In this document: one piece after another, positions 35,453-44,983 of the stretch
Numbering within the stretch: position 1 is the first letter of the stretch
Layout of the letters: each line of letters opens with the position of its first letter
DNA from: Bog-473 sp049513455
Lineage (GTDB): Bacteria; Actinomycetota; Acidimicrobiia; Acidimicrobiales; RAAP-2
Assembly: GCA_049513455.1 (NCBI GenBank)
Contig: JBEKWB010000007.1
Span: 24,913 to 88,912, forward strand
DNA length: 64,000 nucleotides
Direction: 5' to 3'
Notes under the pieces: generated by a model
Told to the model about the DNA's origin: nothing
What the model saw: only the letters and a program-made list of their open reading frames with translations
Database searches by the model: none
Program-made: the position numbers and the translations under genes

Positions 35453-36346
35453 ATGACATCCGACGTGCTCGACACGGATGAATTCGCCCTGCTGGATCAA
35501 GAGGCAGCCGAGCTGGGGGTCCACCTGGACCGCACTCCCGTGGTCAGGCGGGAAGGGGTGAGGACGAGCGACGGCGAGGTCAGCGCTGTCGTCTGGGGCG
35601 GCCGCGACCCCGAGCTTGTGCTCCTGCACGGCGGCGGGCTGAACGCCCACACCTGGGACGGGGTGATGTTGGCGCTCGGCCGACCGGCCGTGGCGATCGA
35701 TCTGCCCGGCCACGGCCATTCGTCGTGGCGGGCCGATGGCCGTTACGACCCTGAGGTGATCGCGGTCGCCGTCGGCGAGTCGATCGCTGCGCTGGCCCCG
35801 CGGGCCAGGGCCGTGGCCGGTCAGTCACTCGGGGGGCTCACGACCATCGCCCTGGGTGGGCTCCGTCCCGAGCTTGTGCGCCGCCAAGTCCTCATCGACG
35901 CCATGCCCACCGAACCGATCACCCCGGACAACCCGGTCGGGTCATTCCTGAGCGGGCCGGACAGCTTCGGCTCCCGCGACGAAATCGTGGAGCGGGCGAT
36001 CTCCTTCGGGCTCGGTGGCAGCCGGTCGGCGGTCGAGCGCGCCGTGACGCTGAACACGGTGCAGCGAGACGACGGTCGGTGGACCTGGCGCCACCACATT
36101 GGCCAACGCCCGGGCGAAATCTCGATCTCGTCGGACTTCCGCCCCTTGTGGAGTCCCCTCGAGGGCTACGGCGGTCCGATCACCCTCATCCGCGGCAGCA
36201 GGGGCTTCGTCGACGAGGACCAGGTGGCCGAGCTCCAGCGGCGTATCCCGGCGGCCGATGTGACGACCATCGAGACAGGCCACAACGTCCAAGAAGAAGA
36301 CCCGGTGGGGCTGGCCCAGCTGCTCGAGGGTCTCCTCCGCGACTGA
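35453..36346 (+). CDS. Alpha/beta hydrolase
   Basis: A 297-residue alpha/beta hydrolase. Seen: LLHGGGLNAHTW (oxyanion hole), DLPGHGHSSW, the nucleophile elbow GQSLGG (Ser125) and the base in ETGHNVQEE (His277). ATG 35453 with GGAGGAGAC directly upstream. May hydrolyse esters or C-C bonds of dienoic ketones; with the amidohydrolase at 33521 it could form a short degradation route, which is inference. Confidence 0.9.
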   Translation: MTSDVLDTDEFALLDQEAAELGVHLDRTPVVRREGVRTSDGEVSAVVWGGRDPELVLLHGGGLNAHTWDGVMLALGRPAVAIDLPGHGHSSWRADGRYDPEVIAVAVGESIAALAPRARAVAGQSLGGLTTIALGGLRPELVRRQVLIDAMPTEPITPDNPVGSFLSGPDSFGSRDEIVERAISFGLGGSRSAVERAVTLNTVQRDDGRWTWRHHIGQRPGEISISSDFRPLWSPLEGYGGPITLIRGSRGFVDEDQVAELQRRIPAADVTTIETGHNVQEEDPVGLAQLLEGLLRD

Positions 36347-36414
36347 GCTCACCCACGTCCCCCGACCTCCCCCAATCCCCTCGGGCGGCGCCGATGCTGA
36401 GAATGCGCGGTGCT

Positions 36415-37569
36415 TCAGTGCGGCTCCGGCAGGGTGCTCCAGGCACGATTGAACCATCGCTGAATACGGCTGGCTCCAAACTCGGCCTTCTCCGCCGCCA
36501 ACACTTCGGAGGGTGCGTTGTACGTACCGACGGGTGGCTGCCCACTTGCGAATTTGACCTCGACGCGCGCGACCTCGTCATGGCCGAATTCGAGGTAGCA
36601 GGTGCCATAACCGTCGTACTCCGAGGTGCCGGCACCGCCCCGGATGATTGAGATGATGCGATCCGCCGCCACACCGGCCTGCCGCTCAGAGAAGACGCCG
36701 GCCTTTGGTGTTCCGACGCTCGTGACGTCTCCGACGGCAAACACCCCGGGGTACGAAGTCTCGAGCGTGAGCGGATTGACGGGAATCCACCCATCGACGG
36801 TCATACCCGACTCGGCAACCACCGCAGGGACCTGGTGCGTCGGGACACCGAGGAACAGGTCGAAGGGCAACTCGGTGCCGTCCGCGAACCGGGCCACGCT
36901 GCCCGCCGGGTCAAGCTCGCGTATCAATTGGCCGGGATGCCAGTTGATGTTGCGCTGTGAGAACGTTTCGAGCAGCGCCTCCGACGCCGCTGGCGACGGC
37001 GGGATCGGCACCGGCAATGGCATGACGAGAGATATCTCAGATCGATCCCGGAGACCACGCGCCGACAGGTACTCGTGCAGCAGCAGAGCGGTCTCACTGG
37101 GAGCGGGCGGGCACTTGAACGGAGTGGAGGTCACGCCGACGACGACTCGTCCACCCTCGAAGCCGGCTAACACGTCACGCAGGGCGAAGGCGCCCCCGAC
37201 CGTGTAGAACTCGTGTCCTGCCTCGACGAGTCCCGGCGTTGCACCGGGGTCCAGGTCGGCGCCCAGCGCGACGACCACCAGGTCGGATTCGAAGTCACCG
37301 GCATCGGTCTGGACGCGAAGAGCCGTCGGGTCGATGGCTCGGATAGTGGTCTGGACGAAGCGCACGCCGGGCTTGACGAGGTCACGGTATGGGTGGTGCA
37401 CCGCTTCGGCTCCGGTGCGCCCAAACATGACGTCGAGCTTGGAGAAACCGAAGACGAAGCCGTCGGCCTGGTCGATCAGCACGACCTCGACGTCGTTCCC
37501 GAACTCCTCGGAGAGTCTCGTCGTCAGCTCCAAGCCGCCGAATCCGGCTCCCAACACCAACACTCGCAT
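36415..37569 (-). CDS. NAD(P)/FAD-dependent oxidoreductase (sulfide:quinone reductase-like)
   Basis: A 384-residue two-dinucleotide-binding-domain flavoprotein. Seen: FAD motif MRVLVLGAGFGGLE at the N terminus, LVVVALGAD, and the second FAD contact GVFAVGDV. The layout resembles sulfide:quinone oxidoreductase/NDH-2-like proteins; I could not find the SQR cysteine pair in the usual places, so quinone-linked sulfide oxidation is not supported. ATG 37569 is preceded by GGAG; the longer frame to 37710 is rejected. Converges with the alpha/beta hydrolase. Confidence 0.85.
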   Translation of the reverse strand: MRVLVLGAGFGGLELTTRLSEEFGNDVEVVLIDQADGFVFGFSKLDVMFGRTGAEAVHHPYRDLVKPGVRFVQTTIRAIDPTALRVQTDAGDFESDLVVVALGADLDPGATPGLVEAGHEFYTVGGAFALRDVLAGFEGGRVVVGVTSTPFKCPPAPSETALLLHEYLSARGLRDRSEISLVMPLPVPIPPSPAASEALLETFSQRNINWHPGQLIRELDPAGSVARFADGTELPFDLFLGVPTHQVPAVVAESGMTVDGWIPVNPLTLETSYPGVFAVGDVTSVGTPKAGVFSERQAGVAADRIISIIRGGAGTSEYDGYGTCYLEFGHDEVARVEVKFASGQPPVGTYNAPSEVLAAEKAEFGASRIQRWFNRAWSTLPEPH

Positions 37570-37823
37570 TTCGCAGTCTCCGCTTTGCACGACGTGGTCG
37601 CCCACCGACCCTATGAGAATGGAGCGGTCATCGGGAACCCCCATGTGGCCGCCCATCCGAGACCGCCGACCACGGCCATCCGGCCGAGACGGAAGGGGAC
37701 CAGGCAGCAACTCGCTCGACTACACCTGACCAGGTACTTTTGCCGGCGCGAGAGGAACTGCGTGTCCACAGCACCGAACTACACCGCTGCCCCGTATGCC
37801 GCAATAGCGTGTATCGAGTGGGG

Positions 37824-38510
37824 ATGACGACGCGCGCGCGGCCCGAGCTTGTGGCTCAGGTCGGGTGCGGAGTTTTGGCCGGACCGCTGTTCGTCATTGC
37901 CTTCACGGCGATCGGCGCGAGACGGTCGGGGTACGACTGGCGTCGACACGCGGTGAGTTCGCTCGCGGCTGGTGGAAACGGATGGCAGCAGCGGGCGAAC
38001 TTCGTTCTGGCCGGCGTGCTGTATTCCTGTGCTGCCCTGGGTCTGGGCCGGTGCCCCCGCCGTAGCGTCGGTCCTCGTGTGGTTCCGGCGTTGGTCGCGG
38101 CTGCCGGCATTGGTCTGATCGGTTCCGGCGTGTTCGTCACCGATCCGGTGGGCGGTTTCCCTCCGGTGACACCCGGCGAAGACGGGTCCGGCGATTCCGG
38201 GCCCGCAACGCCGACTCGTGAGGGCAGACTTCACAACCTCTGCGCGGTCCCGATCTTCGCCGGCATACCCATAGCCGGTCTGGCCAGCGCGGTCGTTGCC
38301 GCACGGCGCAGGGACTACCGCTGGGCGTGTCTCTCGGCCGGATCGAGCGTCGCAATGGTCGGCAGCTTCGTGCTGTTCGGTGCGTCCTTCGGCCGCGAGT
38401 CGGGCCTTGCTGGAAAGGGAGGGGTCTTCCAGCGCATCTCCGTTGCATCCGGGCTCGGATGGCTCACTGCGCTGTCGCTCCGTGCTCTCTCATCCCTGCG
38501 TCGTCCTTAA
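37824..38510 (+). CDS. DUF998-family integral membrane protein
   Basis: A roughly 228-residue membrane protein with about six hydrophobic segments (for example GVLAGPLFVIAFTAIGA, FVLAGVLYSCAALGLG, VVPALVAAAGIGLIGSGVF, IPIAGLASAVV). The first loop H-A-V-S-S-L-A and the mid-protein TDPVGGFPP are typical of DUF998 proteins; the function is unknown. Start uncertain: ATG 37824 has weak spacing to its GTGGGG; GTG 37818 is adjacent. The preceding 254-base gap after the flavoprotein start contains no recognisable gene. Confidence 0.75.
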   Translation: MTTRARPELVAQVGCGVLAGPLFVIAFTAIGARRSGYDWRRHAVSSLAAGGNGWQQRANFVLAGVLYSCAALGLGRCPRRSVGPRVVPALVAAAGIGLIGSGVFVTDPVGGFPPVTPGEDGSGDSGPATPTREGRLHNLCAVPIFAGIPIAGLASAVVAARRRDYRWACLSAGSSVAMVGSFVLFGASFGRESGLAGKGGVFQRISVASGLGWLTALSLRALSSLRRP

Positions 38511-38601
38511 CACTCCTCTCGGATTTCTGGGTCCCCTTCACCCGGGTTCTACCCAGGGCACGGGGAGCCCGCCGGTGTAGTGGTGGTACGACGCCGCGGC
38601 G

Positions 38602-40236
38602 GTGGGGGTAGCCACCTTGGCCCCCGTGCGACCCTCGGGCAGACTGGCCGCGATCCTCATCGCGGGTCAGGTGATCGGCCGGCAACTGGGTTTCTGGGCT
38701 CAGGAGGAGCGCACCCTGCGCGCCCTCGGCGCCGACCCGGCCATGACCGCGGCCGACGGGCTCCTCGGGATGATGGGCGCCGTCGTGGTGGGCGCGCTGC
38801 TGGCCGTCGCCGTCACCGTCGCGCTCTCCCTGCTGGCACCGCTGGGCCCGGTACGTCCCTACTATCCCCACGCCGGAGTCGCCTTCGACTGGCCTGTGCT
38901 CGGCCTCGGCGTGGCGGTGCTCGTCGTGGTGCTGGGCTCCGTGGCGATCGTGCTCGCCGTGCAGCGGGCGCCGCAACGTGCCGAGACGGGTCGCCGTCCC
39001 CGAGCACCCTTGCGCATAGAAGGCGCCGCGTCCACGGGCGGCCTGCCCATTTCGGCGGTCACCGGCATCCGCTTCGCGCTCGAGCCGGGGGCGGAAAACG
39101 AGGCCGTGCCAGTGCGCTCAGCGATCCTCGGTGCGACCCTGGCCGTAGTGGTCATCATCGCCACCGTGGTCTTCGGCTCCAGCCTCAGCTCCCTGGTGTC
39201 GCACCCCCGCCTCTACGGATGGAACTGGAACTATGCCCTGATCGCCGGGGGCGGGCCCGGCGACATCCCGGCCACGCAATCGGCGGCGCTGCTCGACCAC
39301 GATCCGAGCGTGGCGGCCTGGTCCGGGTACTGGTTCGGCAACCTGCAGATCGACGGACTGACGGTGCCCGTCCTCGGTGGGTCACCCGGTGCATCCGTGG
39401 CGCCACCGATCCTGACCGGCCACGGTTCCGACCGGCCGGGCGAGATCGTGCTCGGTCCAGGCACGCTGGCCCAGATCCACAAGTCGGTCGGGGACACCGT
39501 CACGGTGCGCTACGGGACGGCGACCCCGCACCTCCTCCGCATCGTCGGCACCGCCACCATGCCCGCGGTGGGAGTCGCCGGCGTGACCGGCCACGCGTCC
39601 ATGGGGACGGGAGCGGTCGTGCCCTACCAGCTCCTCCCCGCATCGGTGCGCAACCAGTTCAACCTCTCCCCGCCCGGCCCCAACGCCGAGCTCGTGCGCC
39701 TCAAACCCGGCGCGGACGCCAAGACCGCGCTCCGGTCGCTGAACCGCATCGCGGCGAAGTTGTCGACCCCGGAGAACTACCCCAGCCAGGTGTACGGAGT
39801 GCAACGGCCGGCCGAGATCGTCAACTACCGATCGATGGGTGCCACCCCGCTGATCCTCGGCCTCGGGTTGACAGCGGGCGCGGTGACCGCCCTGGGCCTC
39901 ACCCTCGTCGCCTCGGTCCGGCGCCGCCGCCGCTCCATGGCGATGCTGCGGACGCTCGGCTTCACGGGCCGCCAGCTGGGGGCGAGCGTGGCCTGGCAAT
40001 CCGGCATCGCCGTGGTGATCGGGCTCGTGGTCGGGGTCCCGCTCGGGATCGTCGCCGGAAGGTTCCTGTGGGACCTCTTCAGCACTAACATCTACGTCGT
40101 GCCCAGCCCGACCGTACCCGCCCTGGCGATCGTGGCGATCGCGCTCGGTGCCCTGGTGCTCGGCAACCTGGTTGCCGCCCTCCCGGGACGCATCGCGGCC
40201 CGCACGCCGGCGGCACTGCTGCTGCGGACCGAGTAG
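38602..40236 (+). pseudogene. 5'-truncated FtsX-type permease (paralogue of 25816)
   Basis: A 544-residue frame homologous to the C-terminal 60-65% of the permease at 25816: shared blocks include SDGLLG/ADGLLG, LVSHP-LYGWN, PAEIVNYR and the LVASVR-RRR coupling segment, through to the AARTP end. About 300 N-terminal residues, with the first TM and the first external domain, are missing. An in-frame TAG at 38578 is followed by WWYDAAAV, which matches the YDTATI of the intact copy, and about ten residues are deleted just after. GTG 38602 has no clear ribosome-binding site. Probably a decayed duplicate; expression of a half-transporter cannot be excluded. Confidence 0.75.
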
Positions 40237-40253
40237 GTCATTTTGGGATGGCC

Positions 40254-40282
40254 TTGTTCTCACATTGCTGCTAAGAATTAAA
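40254..40282 (+). promoter_or_regulatory. Possible promoter of the sensor kinase gene
   Basis: TTGTTC (40254-40259) and an AT-rich ATTAAA (40277-40282) are separated by 17 bases, in a strikingly AT-rich patch for this genome. It lies 67-95 bases upstream of the kinase ATG. Match to consensus is only partial. Confidence 0.3.
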
Positions 40283-40348
40283 CGACCTTGAAAAGAAGGG
40301 TCAGGGAGGGTTGGTACGGCAAAGTGCAGGTTTCCCCCCAAGTGACAT

Positions 40349-41491
40349 ATGGAGAGGTCCGTGCCGTACCATTCGATTGAGGACCCCAGCAAGCTCCGCC
40401 GGGTTCTCGAAGCCGTCCTGCTTATCGAGAAGGACCTCGAACTCCCAGCTCTTTTGAGCCATGTGATCGAAGAAGCGTGTTCGATGACCGGCGCTCGGTA
40501 CGGCGCCCTGGGTGTGCTCAACGACGACAAAACGGCACTGGAGGAGTTCGTCACGATCGGCATCGAACCCGATCAAATTGCCGGGATCGGCCCGTTACCG
40601 ACGGGGAAAGGCGTGCTGGGGCTGCTGATCGCCGATCCAGGCCCCTTGCGCCTGGCCCGTTTGAGCGAGGATCCCGATAGCTTCGGTTTCCCGCCCAACC
40701 ATCCCCCCATGACGTCGTTCCTCGGGGTGCCGGTCAAGGTGCGTGACGAGGTCTATGGCAACCTCTACCTGACCGACAAGATCGGCTGGTCCGAGTTCAC
40801 CGAGGACGATGTCGCTCTCGTCGAAGCACTCGCCCTGGCCGCCGGCGTCGCCATCGAGAATGCGCGACTCCATCAACAGGTCCAGGTGGCCGCCGTCTAC
40901 GAAGACCGGGATCGGTTGGCTCGTGATTTGCACGATCATGTGATCCAGCGGCTCTTCGGCATGGGGCTTGCCCTCCAAAGCCTGGCTGTCCGGGCTTCCC
41001 CTGACATCGCTGAAGGGCTGCAAAAGCAGGTGAACGAGGCCGATGGGATCATCACCGAGGTGCGCGCCACGATTTACGCCCTGGGAATGGGCGGGTCAAG
41101 TCGGGGCGTCCGGGACGACATTCTCGCTCTCGTCGGCGAACTCCGTTACACCGTGGGCTTCGAGCTGGACATCTCATTCGATGGGGCCGTCAACACCGCC
41201 ATCTCCGATGGAGTGGCAGAGCATCTGATGGCGACCATCCGTGAGGCGGTGACCAACATCGAACGACACGCCAACGCCACGAAGGCCACCATTTCACTGA
41301 GTGCGAGCGATGGAGACTGTCAACTACAGGTCACCGACAATGGCCGGGGCTTCAGCGGCGAGGGTCGGGAGGGCGGCATGGGGCTCACCAACCTGCGTCG
41401 CCGGGCCGAGAAGCTGAAGGGGCAGTTCGACATAGCGGGCGCACCGAGGGGTGGCACCGTCCTGACCTGGCGGGTGCCGCTTTCTGATTGA
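40349..41491 (+). CDS. DosS/DevS-like GAF sensor histidine kinase
   Basis: A 380-residue soluble histidine kinase: one GAF domain (about 20-175), a HisKA_3 dimerisation domain with the phospho-acceptor in RDLHDHVIQ (His195), and a HATPase_c domain with N box REAVTNIERH, DNGRGF and GMGLTNLRRR. In mycobacterial DosS the heme is held by a His in a FPPxHPPM segment with a distal Tyr 22 residues later; here FPPNHPPM (His118) and YGNLYLTD (Tyr140) keep both residues and the spacing. So it could be a heme-based O2/NO/CO sensor. DosS has two GAF domains; this has one. No response regulator is adjacent. Heme binding is inference. Confidence 0.88.
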   Translation: MERSVPYHSIEDPSKLRRVLEAVLLIEKDLELPALLSHVIEEACSMTGARYGALGVLNDDKTALEEFVTIGIEPDQIAGIGPLPTGKGVLGLLIADPGPLRLARLSEDPDSFGFPPNHPPMTSFLGVPVKVRDEVYGNLYLTDKIGWSEFTEDDVALVEALALAAGVAIENARLHQQVQVAAVYEDRDRLARDLHDHVIQRLFGMGLALQSLAVRASPDIAEGLQKQVNEADGIITEVRATIYALGMGGSSRGVRDDILALVGELRYTVGFELDISFDGAVNTAISDGVAEHLMATIREAVTNIERHANATKATISLSASDGDCQLQVTDNGRGFSGEGREGGMGLTNLRRRAEKLKGQFDIAGAPRGGTVLTWRVPLSD

Positions 41492-41545
41492 GCGGTTCGT
41501 GACCGTCAACCGGCGCGCCGCCCGCGGCGTGGGAGCCGATCTGGT

Positions 41546-41920
41546 CTAGCGACGAGCCAGCCGACGGCCGCTCTCAGTGGTGATCGGCGTGTAGTTCATT
41601 TCGAAATGGTGGTAGAGCGTTGACTCCTCTGCCTGAGACAGCTCTTCGCCATGCATTTCGATTTCGGGCGCAGACCGCACCTGTTCCTTGGTCACCTGGA
41701 CTTGCAGCTCATCGGGACCGATGTGTATTCCACCCAGAGGAACGAAGGTCAGGTGACGGCCGATGAAACCTTCTTTCACCGTCGCGAACTGCGGCTCATC
41801 GGTCTCGACATCGACGTAGACATCCTGCAGCTTTCCGATCTTTTCGCCGTTGCTATCCACGAGCATCTTGCCGTGCCATTCTGTGACACTCCACTTCGCC
41901 CGGTCCGGATCTTGGTCCAT
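41546..41920 (-). CDS. PRC-barrel domain protein
   Basis: A 124-residue protein with an N-terminal PRC-barrel: WHGKMLVDSNGEKIGKLQDV, DEPQFATVKEG and LTFVPLGGIHIG strands, then a helical tail rich in Glu. PRC-barrels appear in photosynthetic reaction centre H subunits, RimM and many stress proteins of unknown role. ATG 41920 follows GGGAG; a TTG at 41947 is in frame. Converges with the kinase gene. Confidence 0.82.
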   Translation of the reverse strand: MDQDPDRAKWSVTEWHGKMLVDSNGEKIGKLQDVYVDVETDEPQFATVKEGFIGRHLTFVPLGGIHIGPDELQVQVTKEQVRSAPEIEMHGEELSQAEESTLYHHFEMNYTPITTESGRRLARR

Positions 41921-42173
41921 AACAATCAATCTCCCGTTGCCTTGCAATAACCATGGTAGAGCTGAGATAGCTCGAAGAAAATCTATCGTGTTTGGTCGGG
42001 TTCATTCGACGACAAACATCAAGTGTGATTCGTGGGACCTTCGGCCCTACCTGCATTGCCTCGACGACCATACGTTTGACTCAGACGATGACGCCGTTTG
42101 TCCACGTGGGCCGGATCGGCGGCCCCGAGCCAGTCATCGTTACCGCGTTCCGATCCGCGCCAAGGAGGCAGCC

Positions 42174-43742
42174 GTGACCCTGACCGCAGAACCGACAACC
42201 CCGACAACCCCGACCTCGAGCGAGGCGTTTGTGGCCCCTGGGCAACCGGGCAGCGTGGTGGAGGTCAAGCCCCGTTACGACAACTTCATCGGGGGTAAGT
42301 GGGTGGCACCGGTCAAGGGTCAGTACATGGCCAATGTGAGTCCGGTAAACGGCAAGCCCTTTTGTGAAGTCGCCCGTTCGACTGTCGAAGATGTGGAGCT
42401 GGCCCTTGACGCCGCTCATGCGGCCAAGGACGCCTGGGGCGAGGCCTCGCTGACCGAGCGGGCCGCCGTCCTCAACGCCATCGCCGACGCCATCGAGGCC
42501 AACCTCGAAATGCTGGCCGTGGCCGAGACATGGGAGAACGGCAAGCCGGTGCGCGAGACCCTGGCCGCCGACATCCCCCTCGCCGTAGACCACTTTCGCT
42601 ACTTCGCCGGGGCTACCCGCTCCCTCGAAGGTCGCTCAACCGAGATCGACAAGGACACCGTCGCCTACCACTTCCACGAGCCGCTCGGCGTGGTCGGCCA
42701 GATCATCCCGTTCAACTTTCCGCTGCTGATGGCGGCCTGGAAGATCGCCCCCGCCCTCGCCGCGGGGAACTGCACCGTGGTCAAGCCGGCCTCCCCCACC
42801 CCGTGGTCGATCCTCAAGCTGGCCGAAGTTATTCAGGACATCGTGCCACCGGGCGTGATCAACATCATCACGGGTCCCGGAGGAGAGATCGGCAAGGCCC
42901 TGGCGTCGAGCCCCCGCATCGCCAAGATCGGCTTCACCGGCGAGACCACCACGGGCCGGCTGATTATGCAGTACGCAGCCCAAAACCTCATCCCCTCCAC
43001 GGTCGAGCTTGGCGGCAAATCCCCCAATATCTTCTTCGCCGACGTCATGGACCAAGACGACGAATTCCTGGACAAGGCCATCGAAGGCCTGGTCCTCTAT
43101 GCCTTCAACAAAGGTGAGGTCTGCACCTGCCCATCGAGGGCACTCGTCCACGAGTCCATCTACGACCGGTTCATGGACCGCTGCCTGGACCGGATCGGAA
43201 AGATCCGCCAAGGCAACCCCCTGGACCCGGCCACCATGATCGGACCCCAAGTCTCAACCCAGCAAATCGAGAAGATCGCCTCCTACGTCGACATCGGCCG
43301 CCAAGAGGGCGCCGAGGTGCTCATCGGCGGGGAACGGACTCATTTGGGTGGCGATCTCGAAGGTGGTTACTACTTCGAACCGACCGTGCTCAAGGGTCAC
43401 AACGACATGAGGGTCTTTCAAGAGGAGATCTTCGGGCCGGTACTCGCCGTTACCACCTTCACCGACGAGGCAGACGCCGTCAGGATCGCGAATGACACGC
43501 TCTATGGCCTCGGCGCCGGCGTGTGGACCCGCAACGGCAACCTCGCCTACCGGATGGGCCGGGCCATCAAGGCCGGACGGGTGTGGACCAACTGTTACCA
43601 CCTCTACCCTGCCGGTGCCGCTTTCGGGGGCTACAAGATCTCCGGTGTCGGCCGGGAGAACCACCAGATGATGCTGGAGCACTACTCCCAGACCAAGAAC
43701 CTGCTGGTGAGCTATAGCACCAAGCCGCTCGGCTTCTTCTAG
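42174..43742 (+). CDS. ExaC/AldB-type NAD+-dependent aldehyde dehydrogenase
   Basis: A 522-residue ALDH of the acetaldehyde dehydrogenase (ExaC/AldB/AcoD) type. Seen: VVGQIIPFNFPLLM, the base in VELGGKSPN (Glu278), the nucleophile in NKGEVCTCPSRA (Cys317, with the subgroup's second Cys319) and the C-terminal GGYKISGVGRENH. GTG 42174 is preceded by AAGGAGG; the open frame back to 41850 is not ALDH-like. Followed after 13 bases by its usual partner DUF779. Probably oxidises acetaldehyde or other short aldehydes from alcohol metabolism. The 253-base gap upstream looks like a divergent promoter region; no gene is seen in it. Confidence 0.93.
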   Translation: MTLTAEPTTPTTPTSSEAFVAPGQPGSVVEVKPRYDNFIGGKWVAPVKGQYMANVSPVNGKPFCEVARSTVEDVELALDAAHAAKDAWGEASLTERAAVLNAIADAIEANLEMLAVAETWENGKPVRETLAADIPLAVDHFRYFAGATRSLEGRSTEIDKDTVAYHFHEPLGVVGQIIPFNFPLLMAAWKIAPALAAGNCTVVKPASPTPWSILKLAEVIQDIVPPGVINIITGPGGEIGKALASSPRIAKIGFTGETTTGRLIMQYAAQNLIPSTVELGGKSPNIFFADVMDQDDEFLDKAIEGLVLYAFNKGEVCTCPSRALVHESIYDRFMDRCLDRIGKIRQGNPLDPATMIGPQVSTQQIEKIASYVDIGRQEGAEVLIGGERTHLGGDLEGGYYFEPTVLKGHNDMRVFQEEIFGPVLAVTTFTDEADAVRIANDTLYGLGAGVWTRNGNLAYRMGRAIKAGRVWTNCYHLYPAGAAFGGYKISGVGRENHQMMLEHYSQTKNLLVSYSTKPLGFF

Positions 43743-43755
43743 ATCGGAGGATGCC

Positions 43756-44142
43756 GTGGTGGACCGGTCGACGACAGCGCCGGGCGTGATCGCGACCCCC
43801 GCCGCGCGCGCGGCCATCGAGGCCCTGGTCCGTGAGCGCGGACCGGTCATGTTCTTCCAGTCGGGTGGCTGCTGCGACGGCAGTATGCCGATCTGCTTCA
43901 CCGAGGGGGAGTTCGTCGTCAGCGACCACGACGTCCTCTTGGGACATGTCGGTGGCTTCCCGTTCTACATCGACCATCGCCAGTACAAGGCGTGGAAGCA
44001 CACCCAGCTCGTCCTCGATGTCGGCGAGGGCGATCCCGAAGGGTTCTCACTTCCGGCCGGCGATAACAAGCACTTTCTCATCAGATCCCGAATATTCGCT
44101 ACGGAAGAACCGGCACCAGGCAAGGCCGGATCAACGCAATAG
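43756..44142 (+). CDS. DUF779 protein (acetaldehyde dehydrogenase-associated)
   Basis: A 128-residue DUF779 protein. Seen: RGPVMFFQSGGCCDGSMPIC with the conserved paired cysteines, DVLLGHVGGFPFYID, and KHTQLVLDVGEGDPEGFSL. In many bacteria DUF779 genes directly follow ExaC-type ALDH genes, as here; its role (perhaps cofactor or redox support) is not established. ATG 43756 lies 13 bases after the ALDH stop, with AGATCGGAGG upstream. Confidence 0.9.
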   Translation: MVDRSTTAPGVIATPAARAAIEALVRERGPVMFFQSGGCCDGSMPICFTEGEFVVSDHDVLLGHVGGFPFYIDHRQYKAWKHTQLVLDVGEGDPEGFSLPAGDNKHFLIRSRIFATEEPAPGKAGSTQ

Positions 44143-44314
44143 AAGCCGTTTCAGGCTCAGAAGTCAGGCCAAATGCTCCGGGCGGGGTACATCGAGGTCA
44201 CGGGGCGTCGTCATCCCATTCCCCCTTGTGGATCCGTCAATTCGTCAGGAATATCCTCGTAGGACCATAGGAAGTAGCTCCGCTCCGGACGTATTCGTCG
44301 TAGGCTGTGTCGAC

Positions 44315-44983
44315 ATGTGCTTTTCGCCGCAAGCGGATCTGGTTGGCGGCGTCGCGATCAGCGCAATCGGCGTGGCTGCAGTTCACAATGCCCAAAAGCG
44401 TCACGGCCATGTCGCATTGGCCACGTTGCCGCTCCTTCTCGGCGCCCATCAGATCATCGAGGCGTTCGTCTGGTTTGGGTTGCAGGGGCATGAGCCGCAC
44501 GAAGTCGAGAGGGTCGCCCTCTGGGCGTACCTCCTGATCGCCTTTGTCGTTCTGCCCGTCTTCGTACCCCTCGCCGTGGTGATCAATGAGCCATCACGAC
44601 GGCGGCAGTTCATCATGGCACCGCTTGTTGCACTGGGTCTCGCCGTTTCGAGCATCCTATTTGCAGCGATGCTGCACGGTCCGGTTTATGTGGAGCTGCG
44701 TCCGTACCATCTGGCGTATTCCATCGATCTCAACCATGGAGCGCTCATCATCGTCCTCTACGTCACTGCCATCTGCGGCACGTTGCTCCTGTCCACCCGC
44801 CGCCGTGTCGTGATCTTCGGCATCATCAACCTGGTCGCCGTGGGCGTCATCGCCTGGCTCACGGTCGACGGATTCGCCTCCGTCTGGTGTGGTTGGGCCG
44901 CGATCACAAGTGGCGCCATTGCTCTTCACGTGCGCGTCGGAAAGACCCATCGGGCCCCGCGACTGGTCGCACAGGCATTTTGA
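44315..44983 (+). CDS. DUF6629-type integral membrane protein
   Basis: A 222-residue membrane protein beginning MCFSPQADLVGGVAI, the signature start of a family now called DUF6629. Six to seven hydrophobic stretches follow, with QIIEAFVWFGLQG between TM2 and TM3 and VWCGWAAITSGAIALH at the end. The frame is open from 43832 across the DUF779 gene; the MCFSPQAD start at ATG 44315 fits the family. Function unknown. 172 bases of gap before it show no gene. Confidence 0.82.
   Translation: MCFSPQADLVGGVAISAIGVAAVHNAQKRHGHVALATLPLLLGAHQIIEAFVWFGLQGHEPHEVERVALWAYLLIAFVVLPVFVPLAVVINEPSRRRQFIMAPLVALGLAVSSILFAAMLHGPVYVELRPYHLAYSIDLNHGALIIVLYVTAICGTLLLSTRRRVVIFGIINLVAVGVIAWLTVDGFASVWCGWAAITSGAIALHVRVGKTHRAPRLVAQAF

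Noticed and set aside
36415..37569. Sulfide:quinone oxidoreductase function
   Set aside because: Fold-level similarity only; the redox-active cysteine pair of SQR was not found.
37570..37823. Search for a gene or tRNA in the 254-base gap
   Set aside because: No frame with protein-like composition and no T-loop or cloverleaf arms were seen; probably divergent promoters.
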